Assembly (NCBI GenBank): GCA_963920665.1
Contig: OY987263.1
Coordinates: forward strand, 37,932,547 to 37,996,546
Length of the DNA stretch: 64,000 nucleotides
Origin: Straminergon stramineum
Lineage: Eukaryota > Streptophyta > Bryopsida > Hypnales > Calliergonaceae
Direction of reading: 5' to 3'
Positions 1-13,075 of the stretch are shown here, in pieces. Every line of letters starts with the position of its first letter. Within the stretch, counting starts at the first letter, position 1. The notes beneath the pieces are model-generated. The model had not been told where the DNA came from. It saw only the letters and a program-made list of their open reading frames with translations, and did no database searches. Made by a program: the position numbers and the translations under genes.

Positions 1-934
1 AAAATATAACTTTTCTATTGAAATATATATGTGTTTTGAATTGGGTTTGAAATGGTTTCTGGAAGACATTTTGCACCTCTATTAGACAGAGAAAAAAAAT
101 TTTCATCAATTTTTTTGTATTGACGTGGTTGAACATTTTTGTAAAATGATAGTATTGAAAATTTTCTCTTTGAGATATTGCTAACTTTTCTACATACAAA
201 GGTCTTAATCCCTGGGCCACAATGTAATATATTTTGGCAACAACATAGGAAGATGCTTAATCCATGGGCCACACAATGTAATGTATTGTAGCAACTACAT
301 AGGAAGGTGCTTAATCCATGGATCACATTATGGTATATTTTGGCAATTTCAAGCTCCTTGCTCTTGATGGCAATTTGAGCCATAAAAATGACCTTATTTG
401 AATTTGAGTCCAACTGAAGGAATGAATTTAATGTAGTAGAGTTTCTCCTCCAACTTGAAAATTTGAAAAATTCCTAAAATTGAATATTTCATTGCAATTT
501 GAACTTTTGGCCACAATCCTTTCATTTGTATGTTCCCATTTTGCAATGGTTTATTCTTTAATTTTTTAAATTTTTATAGATGAACTCACAAGTCTTCTAT
601 AAGTCTGAAAAAATCCATTTTTTTGTAAAACTTTCAATCATTCAATGTGATTTTAAATGATTCTTTCATTCCTAGTTGTTTGCTATTTGATGTCACTTTT
701 ACATGCAACATTGTTAGCCTAGTCACAAGTTACAAAAATCCATACTTCATGTGATGTACCAGATTATTGCCTAGGTTGTGATATTGAAGAATTTGAGTGT
801 AATTTTTGAATGCCTAAATGGACACTAATAGCTTTATCAACAATTTAGAATTAGAATAGATAATTTTGTAAAGCTTCAAGGAAGATAACTTGATATATAA
901 ATGAACCATAATTCCTCAACTATAGACCATGGAT
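1..934. repeat. AT-rich intergenic DNA with a short tandem repeat
   Basis: No gene is visible. Positions 204 to about 350 hold three tandem copies of a 52-54 bp unit beginning CTTAATCC (starts near 204, 256 and 310). The open frame on the minus strand here simply reads through that repeat and has no recognisable domain. The rest is AT-rich with no structure I can name. Confidence 0.6.
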
Positions 935-1505
935 TTACACCCTAAAGGACTGTGGCGCATTTTAGACACAAATTGTGAAAAAATGTCATTTTTTAGGGCA
1001 ATGAGAAAAAAATGATTTTTTTTTCCAAAATTCAACCAAAAAAATTTGTACTATAATACTATAGGAATGTGTAGAAACAAATTCTAAAACTTTGACCTTG
1101 TAGATTGAAAGATTAAAGCCTTTGAATTTAAAAAGAATTTTTTTTCCGCCCTTGCTTGATAGGGCTAATAAACTTTAACTCCTCCAAGAGAGAGATTTTT
1201 ACACCACACATGGTTATTTTTTTTGGACATTTGCATCATATACCATATAAATTGCATACCTTCCAAATCTCAAAATTATAGGAGGAGTTTTCCACATATT
1301 GCTCGAGTTACCTCCAAAATTCAGGGCAACATAACTTTTGATTTGGGTACCGGATTGGATTGAAAAAATTATACTCCCATTTCCGGGGTACATGTTCACA
1401 TCTTGTATCAAAATTTGAAGAACATCCATTAAAAAATGACTTCATATGCACCTACCCAAGATCATATGTATACATTCAATGGTCATTTTGTCCTTTAGGG
1501 GTTAA
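935..1505 (+). mobile_element. TTAA-flanked miniature element, family A (copy A1)
   Basis: The right end is a clean CCTTTAGGGG followed by TTAA (1492-1505). The left end at 935-948 is degenerate (TTACACCCTAAAGG). The interior, about 570 bp, aligns by eye along its whole length with the element at 17819-18410; both share, in the same order, phrases such as TGTGAAAAAAT, TTTAACTCCTCC and GGACATTTGCATC. No coding potential is seen, so it is a non-autonomous, decayed copy. Just downstream, at 1513, a CACTAGTAGAAA sequence resembles a CACTA terminus, but no partner end was found. Confidence 0.7.
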
Positions 1506-2040
1506 ATTGCTTCACTAGTAGAAACTATCTTTGAGATAACAAGTGGGATTCTCCACTGCTTATAAAATTGGGCAATTAAGGGTTCACCACCACATGTAGA
1601 AATGGGCAAATTAATAAACTTAACATTTCCCAATTGTTTGATGGCATTAGGCAAATTGGTGAACTTAGTGGTAATTTTAGGTTTGTTTTTAACTAATTTG
1701 CAAAGATTACTTTATGCACACATGGAATGGGTCCTATATCCACCTTGACGAAGACTCTCTCCTCAAAGTGCATACTTACTTTTTTAGAGTAGAGCCCTAC
1801 TCAAACTTCTTCACATGTAGCTTTTGTCAAGGCAACCATGCAAAGCCTATTCCCTTTGCTCAAATTCCTATTAAAAATAAACATTGTCCAACTCATGGCA
1901 GGCGTCTTATCAGACAAGCAAACGAGACATAGTCAATGGATTGAAACTCCAATTCAGAATGAATAAGATACTCCTAAGAAATGAACCGTTAAAATGAAAC
2001 TCAACAGCTTTCTATAATAAGAATATAACTTATTATATTA
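1506..2040. other. Intergenic, AT-rich to island boundary
   Basis: No gene is supported. Composition rises in GC near 2040, where the upstream region of the kinesin gene begins. The short open frame at 1714-1932 has no domain or splice context. Confidence 0.5.
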
Positions 2041-2858
2041 AATCTCTCCCTCAACGGCAGCCACTAGTCTTCCATTGGCTGAGCTTCGTTTATGGCTCCT
2101 TATTTATTTACTAAGGTAGTACCAATATTTCCGCTGTGTGAAAGGGGCAATTACACGTGGACGTATATATATATTGTATTGTAATACAGTACTCCGTATT
2201 CTTCTACCTCCCGCTCTATTTGGTGTCCACAGAGTGTTTTTGAATTGCTTTTGTATAATGTACGTTCAGTTCGGCTATGGCTTGTCCGTGGCTCCAGTGT
2301 CAGTATTTCAGCGGAATTTGAAAACCCGTTGATGTCAATCTTGAGGGAGCTTTCTCTCCCGATTGCTTGACGACTGCAGATTTGCGAGTTCCTTTCGAGT
2401 GCCGCATTGGTCGCGGATCTTACCGCTTGTTCCGCAAAGATGCTGAGGAAGCGGCGAAATGGTGAACAGGTGAAGGTCGATTAATTGAGTTGTTTCTACT
2501 TTACTTCAATTTCCCGTCCACGTCGATTGCGTTTCTTGCGGTTGGAGGATGTTCGTGGTGCTCCCGGGGTCTGCTAGCTTCCCTCGGTTTGAATTTGGCG
2601 GGCTTCTTTAGCGGCGTATTTGGAGTGAGAGAGGAGTGAGGTCTGTGGAGACTTGAGAGGAGGCCGGGAGAGTGCGGACCTGGACAGTGATTAGATTATG
2701 AGAGCAATGAGTTGAGCGAAGCATTAATTAGTGGTGTTGCGGAGTAAGCGCAGTGGTATGAATGCCAGCTTTGAAGGTGGTGCAGAGCTTCGAAATGGCG
2801 AGTGGAGCCCGTCTTGTACAGGTGTAGATTGTAGGAGTAATTAAGAAGACAGGGAGCC
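2040..2858 (+). promoter_or_regulatory. Promoter and 5' leader region of the kinesin gene
   Basis: This stretch is richer in GC than the flanking repeats and ends at the kinesin ATG. A TATA-like TATATATAT run lies near 2164-2174 and would be a plausible core promoter, but no start site can be proven. A short upstream frame begins at the ATG near 2440 and stops after about 14 codons. The sequence GACAG just before 2851 could be a 3' splice site of a leader intron with a donor such as CAG|GTGAAG near 2470; this is only a possibility. Confidence 0.4.
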
Positions 2859-5800
2859 ATGGAGAGAATTTGCGTTGCTATCCGTATGAAGCCAACGAGC
2901 ACGCTGGAAACAAGCAATGGTGCTCAATGGAAGGTGGTGGGGAATAATATTTCTTTACACAATGCATTTGGTTCGCCCGTCAAGGGGCAGACGTATACAT
3001 TTGGTAAGCCTCGTTGAAGATCGCGTTATTAGAGCCCTACCAATACTGCAAACCTTGCATTGTTCAAGTTGAAGTGTCCTTATCAACTTCGCTATCGGTT
3101 TTTTCCGTTCTTTCCTGACTGCTTTCATGACTTCCATCAACCGTTCTTCTTTCGTCTGGAGTTGAATCGTGCTCATTGAAAAGATCGGGTTTCTTGTATT
3201 AGGAGAGTCAGCACGATGTGTAAGAAATTCGTTTGCCGCACGTTAGGCATGGTGTTGCAATCGGCTCCGCAAATGTCATTTCCAGTACGCATTTGTTCGA
3301 TGTATACATACCGAATGTATTGGGGCGGTGTTGCCAACAGAATATAGAACTGTTAGATTTTGGCGGTTTATATGGTGCTTTTTACCTTCGTAGTAGTTCC
3401 AGCTTCTAGTTCCAGCACAGTTGCTGGTTTACTCATTGACAGAGTTATGTCGGACCACGTGTTACATGCAGTATGTGGCAAATTGAAGTAACCAAATGAT
3501 GATTTAGACTGGGAAATGATCAGTACTGTAAATCCCGCTTTGTCAGTTTCAAATTTCGCTCCGAGGACCGTCATTTAAAATGTAGGTGATTACTTCTTGG
3601 TTCACTGGAACTTCGCTCTGAAGTTTACGAACTCTGTATATACTACTGTGCAGGTAAACTGTCGAGGCAGTCTATGTCAATCTTAGTGGAAGTTATGGTT
3701 ATCGCAGTTTGCAGCGTCTTTGCATATCAACTGGGCTCCTTCAGTGACCGTACAGTCGCTCTTGTATATGCCATTTGTGAATCATCCTCTCAGAGCTTTG
3801 TCTAATGAGGACTTTGCCGTGCCTCCCACCCATTTTAGGAAGAAGCTTAACTTCTAACGGGCCAAGGATTAAAGTGTTGCAGATTGAGTGAAATTTTGCA
3901 GTGGTGGTAGGCAATTACCCATACCTCGTGTTAGTGAATTGGACTTATTATATTTCGTGAGGTTTCATTAGTCCTGTCTGTCACAATTTGTTACTGAGAA
4001 GTGCAAAGCTTACTACAAATTGGGTGACATGCAGACAAAATTTTCGGAACGAGCGTCAGAAATGCCGAAATTTACGACGAGCACACCAAGGACCTCGTTT
4101 TATCTGCTGTGTCAGGCTTCAACGGTATATCTTGGCCTCATTGTTTGCATTCCATATTTATAATCCCTAGAATTGTCCCAAATTTTTGTCACGGTCGCGT
4201 CTGCAGCATGATTTATGTTCAAATGCTATGTTTCACTCGGTAAATTTTCTTTTCTTGAATCACAACCCTGCACTTAAGAATCTGATTTGCAGTACTTGCA
4301 TCCTCCCTCAGACAACATATTAGTATTAAGTCAAATATGTACTCTCATCCTGCCAGAGTATCTCTAGTTACGTCTTATCATGACTGACTATAGAGCGTTC
4401 CCAATAATCTTGTTCGCTTTTTCTCAATAGTGGTTAATGATTTGCAATTTATTCATAAACTACAGGCACAGTATTTGCTTACGGTCAGACAAGCAGTGGC
4501 AAAACGTACACAATGCAGGGTTCTGCAAGCGATCAAGGTGTCACTCGACTGGCCATTCAGGATGTCTTCACCAACATTGAGAAGGTTAGCCATCAGACAT
4601 TCGTAGAATGGAAACCGTCAGAATTGATGGGGCGCCAACATTTTAAGTTCCAAGTGGAATTCTCTGTAGATGTTTTATTATATTCTTATTACTGTGTTAT
4701 TTACTGAGTAGGAGTGCCATTTTGGAAGAATAAACAACATTTCAAGTTCAGAGTATTTTCTGATATGGAATACGGAGTACCATCTTACTGAGTCTACTGC
4801 AGAATGCAAGCTTAGTGAGGTCTATGGCTTACGTGATATTTCCTTACAGATTGAAGACAGGGAGTTTCTGGTTCGAGTTTCGTACATGGAGATATATAAT
4901 GAGGAGATCAATGACCTCTTGGCACCTGAAAATCGGAAACTTCAAATCCACGAGAACGTCGAGGTAGATTTTGATCTTCAAATGTCCCTGCCGTGCTACT
5001 TCGATCATGTATAGACACCCAGATGTTTCCTGGCGAAAAGTTATTGACCTGATCTGATCTAGTAGTAATTAAAGTTTCGTGGTCTAATTTGGAGCTTTGT
5101 TTCTGCACAGAGAGGTATTTATGTGGCAGGATTACGGGAAGAAATTGCTGACAGTGTGGAGCAAGTTATTGCAGTGCTTGAGCGTGGCGAAGGTGAGTCA
5201 CTGAAAATTTAACTCTTATTCTCATGATTCTGAACTTGTTAGGCATAAACATAGTACTACTGCGTTCTAGATTCCTTGCAATGTTAAAATTAAGCTGACA
5301 ATAGGCGCAGTTGTTGTTTGAAGACATCTTTCAATCCTCATCTACCTGTAGAGTTTCTGACTGTTGTCGTTTGCAATATCCATAAACTGTTCTGCAGCTC
5401 AAAGGCATTTCGCCGAGACAGATATGAACGTCAATAGCAGTCGATCACATTCCATATTTCGCATGGTAAACAACCTCACTGGTTTATAATAAGTGCTATG
5501 AAACATGTTCGTATAGGGAACCACCGTTCGAATTGAAAGATTCGTCGTTGGTTTTCCATACCACTTTATTCAACCTCTTATTGCTTTCAAACTGTAGAGT
5601 AAGGTTTCGGAAGTGCTGAACGACGTTCTGGTCAATTAGTGGTGACGGTGAATTTCTTGAGATCCAATTACATAGTCGTCCCTTAGATTATTGTCGGAGC
5701 TGTTGCTGTATGGCTGCAGGTGATCGAGAGCAGGGACAAGAGTCTTGACTCGACACAAGATAATGATCTAACTGCCCAGGATGCTGTGCGAGTGTCAGCA

Positions 5801-8800
5801 CTGGTAAGCATATTCCAGCTGAAGAATCAAGTTAGATGCCTTCTGTGTGTGGATTTGTGTCTGGTGAAATAAAGCTGCATTATAAAGTTCGAGGATTAAG
5901 ACGAACTAATTTCTAATGATCCAAGCCACAGGAATGTTGGTTAACAAGAAATCAAGCACTGTCATCATCATAAAGAAACACGTCTCAAATATTGGCAAAT
6001 CTGGACCTGAGCTGTAAGGTTCGATAAATTGAGCATGAAGTGTTAAATAGCTGCCGCATGTTGCAGAATCTGGTGGATCTGGCAGGGTCCGAGAGAATAT
6101 CTAAGACTGGCGCTGGAGGCGTTCGCTTAAAAGAGGGAGCTCACATCAACAAGAGTCTCACTACTCTTGGAATAGTTATAAACAAGCTCAGTGAAGGAAG
6201 TGAAAAGCAAGGGTATGTATTTTGTACCATCGTTTGCAATCATAATACGTGTTGCGCAGGTAGAAGATTATTGCTAGTTTTTGCAGTAACCTCTTGGCGG
6301 TCTGTTTTCTCAAATATCATGGCCAATGTCACAGCTATCATAGCCATTCATTTACGCTGTCATAGCTCATATTCGGAATTGACATTTGGTGTGGCCGATG
6401 CGACTAAAGTTTTTTCCTGAAGTCGCACTTTCTTCATTATTTCTCGTCATTATGCAGAGCGCATATCCCCTATCGTGATAGTAAACTCACTCGAATTCTT
6501 CAGTTGGCCTTGGGAGGAAATGCAAGAACTGCAATTATTTGTACCATAAATCCTGATGAGGTTAGTTATAATCCTTGAGACCTTGGATTAGCAATCGTCT
6601 GAAGTGATTGGGATTCTGGTTATTTGCTTGGATTACCCATCTCGTGATCACCTTAGAAGATTTTATTACCATAACGTTTTCTGACATTTTACTTGCTTTT
6701 CCAAAATGTCACTATACAGATTCACATCGATGAGACCAGGGGCACCTTGCAATTTGCTAGTCGAGCCAAGCGTGTCACCAACTGCGCCCAAGTGAATGAG
6801 GTGAGTTGGCATCCACTTTTAGCATTATGCCATAGATTACTTATTGAAAATTCTAGACAATCAGGAAACTCATATCATAACGAGCCATCTACATATCCGG
6901 CTTTCTCTTACTGTAATGATAGTTCGGCAGTTTCAGACTCGCTAATGTGGCCTCTTCCTTTGACAGACCTTGACTGATGCTGCACTTCTGAAACGACAGA
7001 AAGAGGAAATTAAAGAACTTAGGAGGCGACTTGAGGTCAGTTCATTATTTCTTAAGGCTCTTCTTCGAAATGCTTCAATTCACTCATCGGGTAGTTGGCC
7101 ACTTGGATTCAGTTTGTATCGAGGTTTATTACTAGTAATGCTGGGAGCACATGGAATTCCTTTTTGCTTTAAGATGCAGCACCATTTACTGTCGTTGGCA
7201 TGTCAATATTTAGTAAGGACGCTGAAAACCACATGGCATTTTGCCTTCTTCACCCGGGCTTGTTTAGTCAGCGTCCATCGCGATTTTAACGAATAGTGCG
7301 TCTTCTGATGAGTAGTCACTTGAATATGCAACACTTATCGTTGTATGATCCTGGAATGTTGTAGGAATCACCTCATTCTAAAGGCTTGAAGAAGGAGATA
7401 CTGCTTTTACGAAACGACTTGCTGAAGGTCTTTAGACTTACCAGTTTTTCTCGATTATTCTCGACATATGTGAACGATGACTGCCTGAGTAACAGCTTAG
7501 AACTGTATTTTCCGAAGTACTCACATATCTTTGTCAGATTGTTGTTGGACTGGAGCAGAGGGCTCATATCCTCTTTATTGTTTGTAGCCTTCCTCATAAT
7601 ATATTATTTTCGTTTAATAGAGGTCTCTCTGGAAGTCTCAAATTGTAAACGTTCAATGGAATTGTATGTGCTGAAGAGCTATGTTTAGGGGCTGTGGAAG
7701 TAGGAATTAACCGAGTCATTTCATGTTCTACTGCGTGGTTAGAACGAGCTTGGGAGAGAGAGGTTGGAACTAGAACTCCAGCAAGAGCTAAGAGCCCAGG
7801 TTGAACGCGAGCGCCGGATTAAAGAGCAAGAACAGAGGATTGAGAATTTAAGTACAATGGTGATAAGTGGGTCTACTGAAGACCGTGACATACCTATTAA
7901 AAAGGTGTGAAGGGGTAATTTCATTTTGAAACGGTGTCTTGTTTTACTATCTTCGAAGTAATCTCGTTCCGCTAGTGAACTGATAGTGCAACTAAATGTA
8001 TACCCAAGATTTTCTGTAAATGTTTTCGTGTTGGATACGAGATAGCTAACCGTCATGTATATTGAATCGATTTACTCAGGGTTGCAGAAGGGAAACATGG
8101 TGTCCGCTCTCTATTTCAAATACATTTGAACAGGTAACGTTCCCGTTTCTTAACCTCGAATGGTTCGTAAGTGGATGCTCATCGTTATAAAAGCTAAGGT
8201 TGCTATCGATTGAAATACCTCGCAGGGCCTTCGAAGGATTAATAGTGGGCGAAATAAGTTCACTGCATCAGCCTCCATTGATACCAATCTGCGGCATTCA
8301 GCTACGCGAAGGGATAGAACCTTTGGCCTTCCTCCCGCTTTTGAAAATCTAATCAATGATGAGAGCGATTCGTTTTGGAGCAATTCAAGTGGAACAGACA
8401 GCTTGCCTACATCTGCAGAGTTTCATAATTTTGCAGACGAAGACACGTGGGCCAGCTTAAACAGAGACCCCCAACAAGAATCAGCATGTTTTGCTGATGA
8501 GGATGATGGGGGGAACGTGAACGAAGGCCACGTCAACACTGACTCCCGGGTATCAAATGCTTTACCAAAAACTGAAAATAGACGGGGCTCTAGGCAGTTC
8601 TCTCTTCTTGCCGAGGGTTCGATCAAAATTGACATGGTGAATGGCCATCTTCTAGACTTGTTTTGCATCACTTGCAATTCATGCTTCTATTTCAGTACAT
8701 AATGTTTGGTCTTCTTGTTCGGTTTATGTCGGATTGTCCTAGCCTGTGCGGCCCCTTGATGCTGACTGATTTTCTTATTTCTTAATCTGACCAGGTAGTT

Positions 8801-11800
8801 TTCGTCAAATCTATTAACTTATTACTCTCTTCGAATGAAGATTCCATTAGGTTTTTCCTTTCTGAGCATTAATATAGGGTGTGTTTTCATGTTGTCATCA
8901 TCAATAGTTACTTACGATGACAAGATGATGTACTTAAGACTACTTTGGCTGGCTTGAATGTCCACTTTCGCTGAAACAAATGCTATAAACATGTAATTAT
9001 TTCTGGGATGTTTCGCCATGCGGCCGTGCGAATGATACTTAATCATATGGTTCGGAATTTCGCTCAACTGCACAGGGTATGCACCAGGAGAACGTCATAA
9101 GCTTATCATTAAGTCGGATGAGATAGATACATCTCTGTAGGATTGAACCTTGGATGGGATGATATGATAAACTGGCTACAGAACTGAAATGAATACTTGT
9201 TCTGTGAATAGCTCAAGGAGCAGCTGAACGATATGAATCTGCACTTCCAAGATCTTCAATCATCTACGGAATTCAAGGTTTTAATCCTAACTCTGCGCGA
9301 TGCATAAGTTTTTGGTTTCCAAATGTGTAGTTGTCTTCTTGCAGCTTTTTTGAAATACTGGAATCGTAGAGGCTTTCGCAAATGTATAAAACCGGTGTCG
9401 CTTATCTATCATGCTATTCATGTTGAAGATTCAGGACAAAACTAAAGAAGCAGTTGCAGCTGCAAACAATGCCCTACTTGAAGAGACATCCAGATTTCAG
9501 CTTCAGGTATCGAAACTGATTGGGAGTTAAAATTTCATATCTAGCGTCGTTGCGTGATTCTGCAAATCCTTCTTCATTTTATCTTGAGGCAAGAGTGCTG
9601 AGACTTCTGCTTGTGGCGAAACGCAGGAAATTGTGAAACTTAATAGCGTAGTCAAGGAATTGAAAGTTGAACTAGAAAACTGTAATGAAGAAAATAATCG
9701 ACTAAAGGCAGAGACTGTGAACCTCCATAGCCAAATTCTACATACAAGGGCAGCTCTTGAACAAAGAGTTCAAGAAAGGGTATCTGTGGATGAAGAAAAT
9801 GTGTATTTCAAGCAGAGGCTATGTAGCCTTGAGATGAGGATCAACGATGATCATTATCCGCAGCTCAGTGGTGATTGCTGCTTTGGTGATGACTGTGCAC
9901 ACGATGAACTCGGAGTCAGTGGAGTAAGTGGTATCTGTGCAAAATGCCGGACAAGCACAGACATGGACGGTCGACCATCTTCAATCCAATGTGTAGAAAA
10001 TAATACATTCAGGAAGGTTTTTGATGTAAACCAGGATAAACAGATATCGGAGCTCTCAATGCCTAAAGTCTATAAGAGACGACTTTTTGATGAGAAGGAC
10101 AATTCCACTTTTGAAGTGCATGAAGAGAAGGATCAATACTGGAACGAGCCCAGAAAGATGGTTGTGCCTAGGAATGCAGCAGATAATGATGATATTTCTG
10201 CTGCTCTCGGCCGTTTGTTCTGTCGAACCAAACAGCTTACAGTTTTAAGCTCCAATAGTACGGAATCAGGCAGCATACAGGACAGAGCTTCTGATGAAAC
10301 TAACAACCTGAAAGCGTCCTTGCATCTTGCCCATCAGCTTGCAAAGGAACTTCTTCAAGAACTTTATAGTATTGTCCGTCACGACGTTCGATGCTTAGAA
10401 GACCATTTGGCCCCCAATGGAGTTGTTGGCAAAAGCATGAAAACCCTTCAATTGTTGCTGCTAGAGAACGCCGACATTTGCCTTCGTTTATTTCATAACC
10501 TCTCTTCAAAGGAGTCCACAGTGGCGCCTCATGAATTCCACGAATTCCTGCAAGAAGTTGCTAATGATGGGACAATTAATCCTGAGGATGGCGTTGTTGC
10601 TGAAAGTGTAAGGACCCACCTGCCCTGTGGATTGTCTGATTTTATTCTATACCAATTTTTTCTCCATGCGACCTCGTCTCTCTTTTTAGATTTTAGTTTT
10701 TCATTTATCATTTTTCATTTTTCATTGTGTCGTTTTTGTAAATTTCTGGCGTTATGGCTTGTCTGATTTGACCACCCCTTCAAGGTTGCACCCACCCGTG
10801 ACTGAGGTGACTGAGAAGAGTTCAGGAGATCCGATTAGCAATTGTTGATATGGACGCATGTATCACGTGAAACTGCGTATGCTGTTTGCAGTTGAGGCAC
10901 AATGACTCTGTCTTCTCAGAGGATTCCAAGGCGGTTCATGACTCCGCGTTGCTTTCCCACACATGGAATCAAACTCTCGAAGATGCCCCTTTGCCATCGT
11001 CTCAAGACCCAGGTGAAGACATCTGCAACATTGACCTGCACCAGGATTGTGACGAAGGAACTGGGATGGAATCAAACTGCCATCCGAGTGCGTCATCAGA
11101 TTCGCAAATGGCTGATGAACCGCGTGGCATTCAGATGGCCCATGCATATTTGCCGAATGCCCAAATTGATGAAAATGATGAGGAACTAAAAATGATGCAA
11201 AACATGAGTGAGGCAGAAAAGCAGTTCACGACGGCACTGCTGAACAAGGTATGATATTTCTGGTCACGAGATACTCCGAATCTATCTGTACCTATTGACT
11301 CGTTGTGCTGATGAGCACCTGGTTTACAACTTCCCCATTTATTAATCATTTTTTGCTCCCACTAGCACAGCATTCTGAAAGTGTCTAACTGACATTTATG
11401 ATTGGTAAGCAAAGGCGCCTTACGATGGTGCAAAATGCTACCTCACCTAGTGCATTATATTGTTTAATAATGATACGTTGTGCATCCTCAAGGTGAAAGC
11501 TCTGGAAGCTAGGCTGACAATTGCGGAGATGGAGATTGTCGAATACAAAGTGGAAATCGAGCATCTCAGGTGCGTGCTCATTCCTTGTAATCTAGGTTAA
11601 TTGATCAATCCATCTTAAGTGAAGACAGAAGAGTCTTTCCAATCCTTGGTTAGATATATCAGCTGTTTTGTGGTTAACAAATAAGCTGCTGGCTTTTTTA
11701 GTCGAGATGACATTATCCGTCATTCTTCTCAGAAATCTTTCATTGTTCAAGCATGTAAAGCAGCTATCTAATAACCAGTACTTTTCAGAGTGAACAAGTT

Positions 11801-13075
11801 GGAGGTTTCACAAAACAGTGACGACTCGGAGCTTCAGGCTCTGCGAGTTGAATGTGAGACTCAGAAAGAAGAAATTCGACAGCTTATTGAGCAAGTTATG
11901 ACACCAGATGATGAGCTACAACGGGAATCACTTTTCCGGGAAACTATGGAACGGAACAACTTTCTTGAGAATTGTCTGATGAAAGCTGAAAGGCGGTTGA
12001 TTAGGGCTAAGGTAGGAGCCATCTAAATTTATCTGAAGTGGTCTTCAGATTATTGCCAAACGTTGTTAAGTACAATGGCAGAAACCTTGCTTGGGATGGG
12101 CATCCTACTTCACATTGTGTACATGAAGCCCCTATCCCTAATCTTGAAACTGAGGCTCTATAAGGTCTAATATGTATCGGAAGTTGTTCGATGCAGGGCT
12201 GGCGCGAGGAGCTGCTGCAGATCCGAGAAACAGAGAGTCAAAGGGAGGTATATACGGATTCACTTACCCCTACGTCTATTCTCAGTTGATATGGAGGAAT
12301 GTACGGTTTTTAATGTAGTGTTTACTTGATTGTTTTTTAGCATCTCATTACTGTCTGCATTCTTTAACTCCATGGTCTATGCTTGCCAACACTGATACAC
12401 CGATCACATCATCAGGGTATGGAAGTTGCCTAACATAATGACCTATTGTGCAGAAAGCATATCATGATGTTCAAGCGAGAAATGCTGTACTTGAAAAAGA
12501 ATCGGTCCTACTTCGTCAAGATATGTCGAAAGTCCAACAATCTCTTGTTTCCAAAGCTGGTGACCCAATTGAATATCTGGATGAAGTTACCAAATTGGAA
12601 ATTGTGAACGAGGCTGAATCCCTGAACCTTCAGGTAAGTTTGCAAACTTGCAGATAACCAGAATGAAAATAAACTGAGTTGTCACAGGTTTGTCTTTACA
12701 GCTCTGCTCAGTGCAATAGGAATTATGATATTCAATTTCCTTATCGATCCAGAATATTATTCGCGCTTCTGCTGTGGTCAGGTTTTATTATCGGTTGGCC
12801 CGAAGGAGCGAGCTATTTTATCAACACCATCAAGAAAAATGATTACTACACCAGCTCGCACTCAAGATGAAACAGAGCATCCCAAGGGCTCCACCTGTCG
12901 ACCTCCAAGACTTGCACTTGGGGAATTACATAAGAACTTGGTACAGCCATGTACACCGAAAGACCTGGGAGGATATATTTGTCAACGTCCAGATGTCAAA
13001 CAGTTACCTGCGATCGATACTTCAGATAAGGAAAATCAACTAGGCCCCCAAGGGCTCATCAATGCCACTCACTAA
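2859..13075 (+). CDS. KIN-7 family (CENP-E-like) mitotic kinesin, 24 exons
   Basis: Plus-end microtubule motor of the plant KIN-7/CENP-E group, expected to act on mitotic microtubules. Exons: 2859-3003, 4035-4124, 4466-4584, 4850-4963, 5111-5192, 5398-5465, 5720-5803, 6067-6212, 6458-6560, 6720-6800, 6967-7035, 7365-7427, 7743-7904, 8080-8133, 8226-8636, 9212-9277, 9435-9506, 9627-10607, 10892-11248, 11493-11569, 11789-12011, 12197-12247, 12454-12633, 12782-13075. They total 4092 nt (1363 residues plus stop), and every junction is GT-AG and phase-consistent. The N-terminal motor (1 to ~344) has P-loop GQTSSGKT (85-92), switch I NSSRSH (196-201), switch [10 protein letters not shown] (236-243) and [10 protein letters not shown] (285-294). 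A neck with [15 protein letters not shown] follows. The stalk has heptad-rich segments near 389-442 and 644-720. The start fits because MERICVAIR is the usual KIN-7 beginning. Odd points: the adenine-contacting RxRP motif reads RMKP (9-12), and the C-terminus has no CaaX box. Family assignment is very secure; exact ortholog (Arabidopsis KIN-7N/7O type) is inference. Confidence 0.92.
9627..10607 (+). other. Large stalk exon of the kinesin with a cysteine cluster
   Basis: Exon 18 is by far the longest exon (981 nt, residues 644-970), phase 0 at both ends, with acceptor ACGCAG and donor AGT|GTAAGG. It begins with a strong coiled coil, then an acidic, less structured part containing Cys 727, 728, 733, 747 and 750 (a CCx4C followed by CxxC), and ends with another helical segment. 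The reading frame stays open beyond the donor as far as 10766. Only splicing at 10607 joins in phase to the next exon at 10892, which favours the spliced form. Confidence 0.75.
12782..13075 (+). other. Last kinesin exon: CDK-site and degron-like motifs
   Basis: The final exon encodes residues 1267-1363. Visible motifs are two full CDK consensus sites (T1281-P-S-R and T1289-P-A-R), a destruction-box-like [10 protein letters not shown] at 1309-1318 (12908-12937), and a KEN box at 1349-1351 (12028+1000, that is 13028-13036). CDK sites and APC/C degrons are established regulators of mitotic kinesins; their function in this protein is inferred from the motifs only. The frame ends at TAA, 13073-13075. 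Confidence 0.7.

Noticed and set aside
1513..1530. CACTA element end (CACTAGTAGAAA) near 1.5 kb
   Set aside because: It matches the terminus at 52,114, but no complementary right end or target duplication was found nearby.
10608..10766. Continuation of kinesin exon 18 to an in-frame stop
   Set aside because: The extension is hydrophobic and low in complexity. Splicing at GTAAGG (10,608) joins in phase to exon 19, and downstream exons remain consistent.
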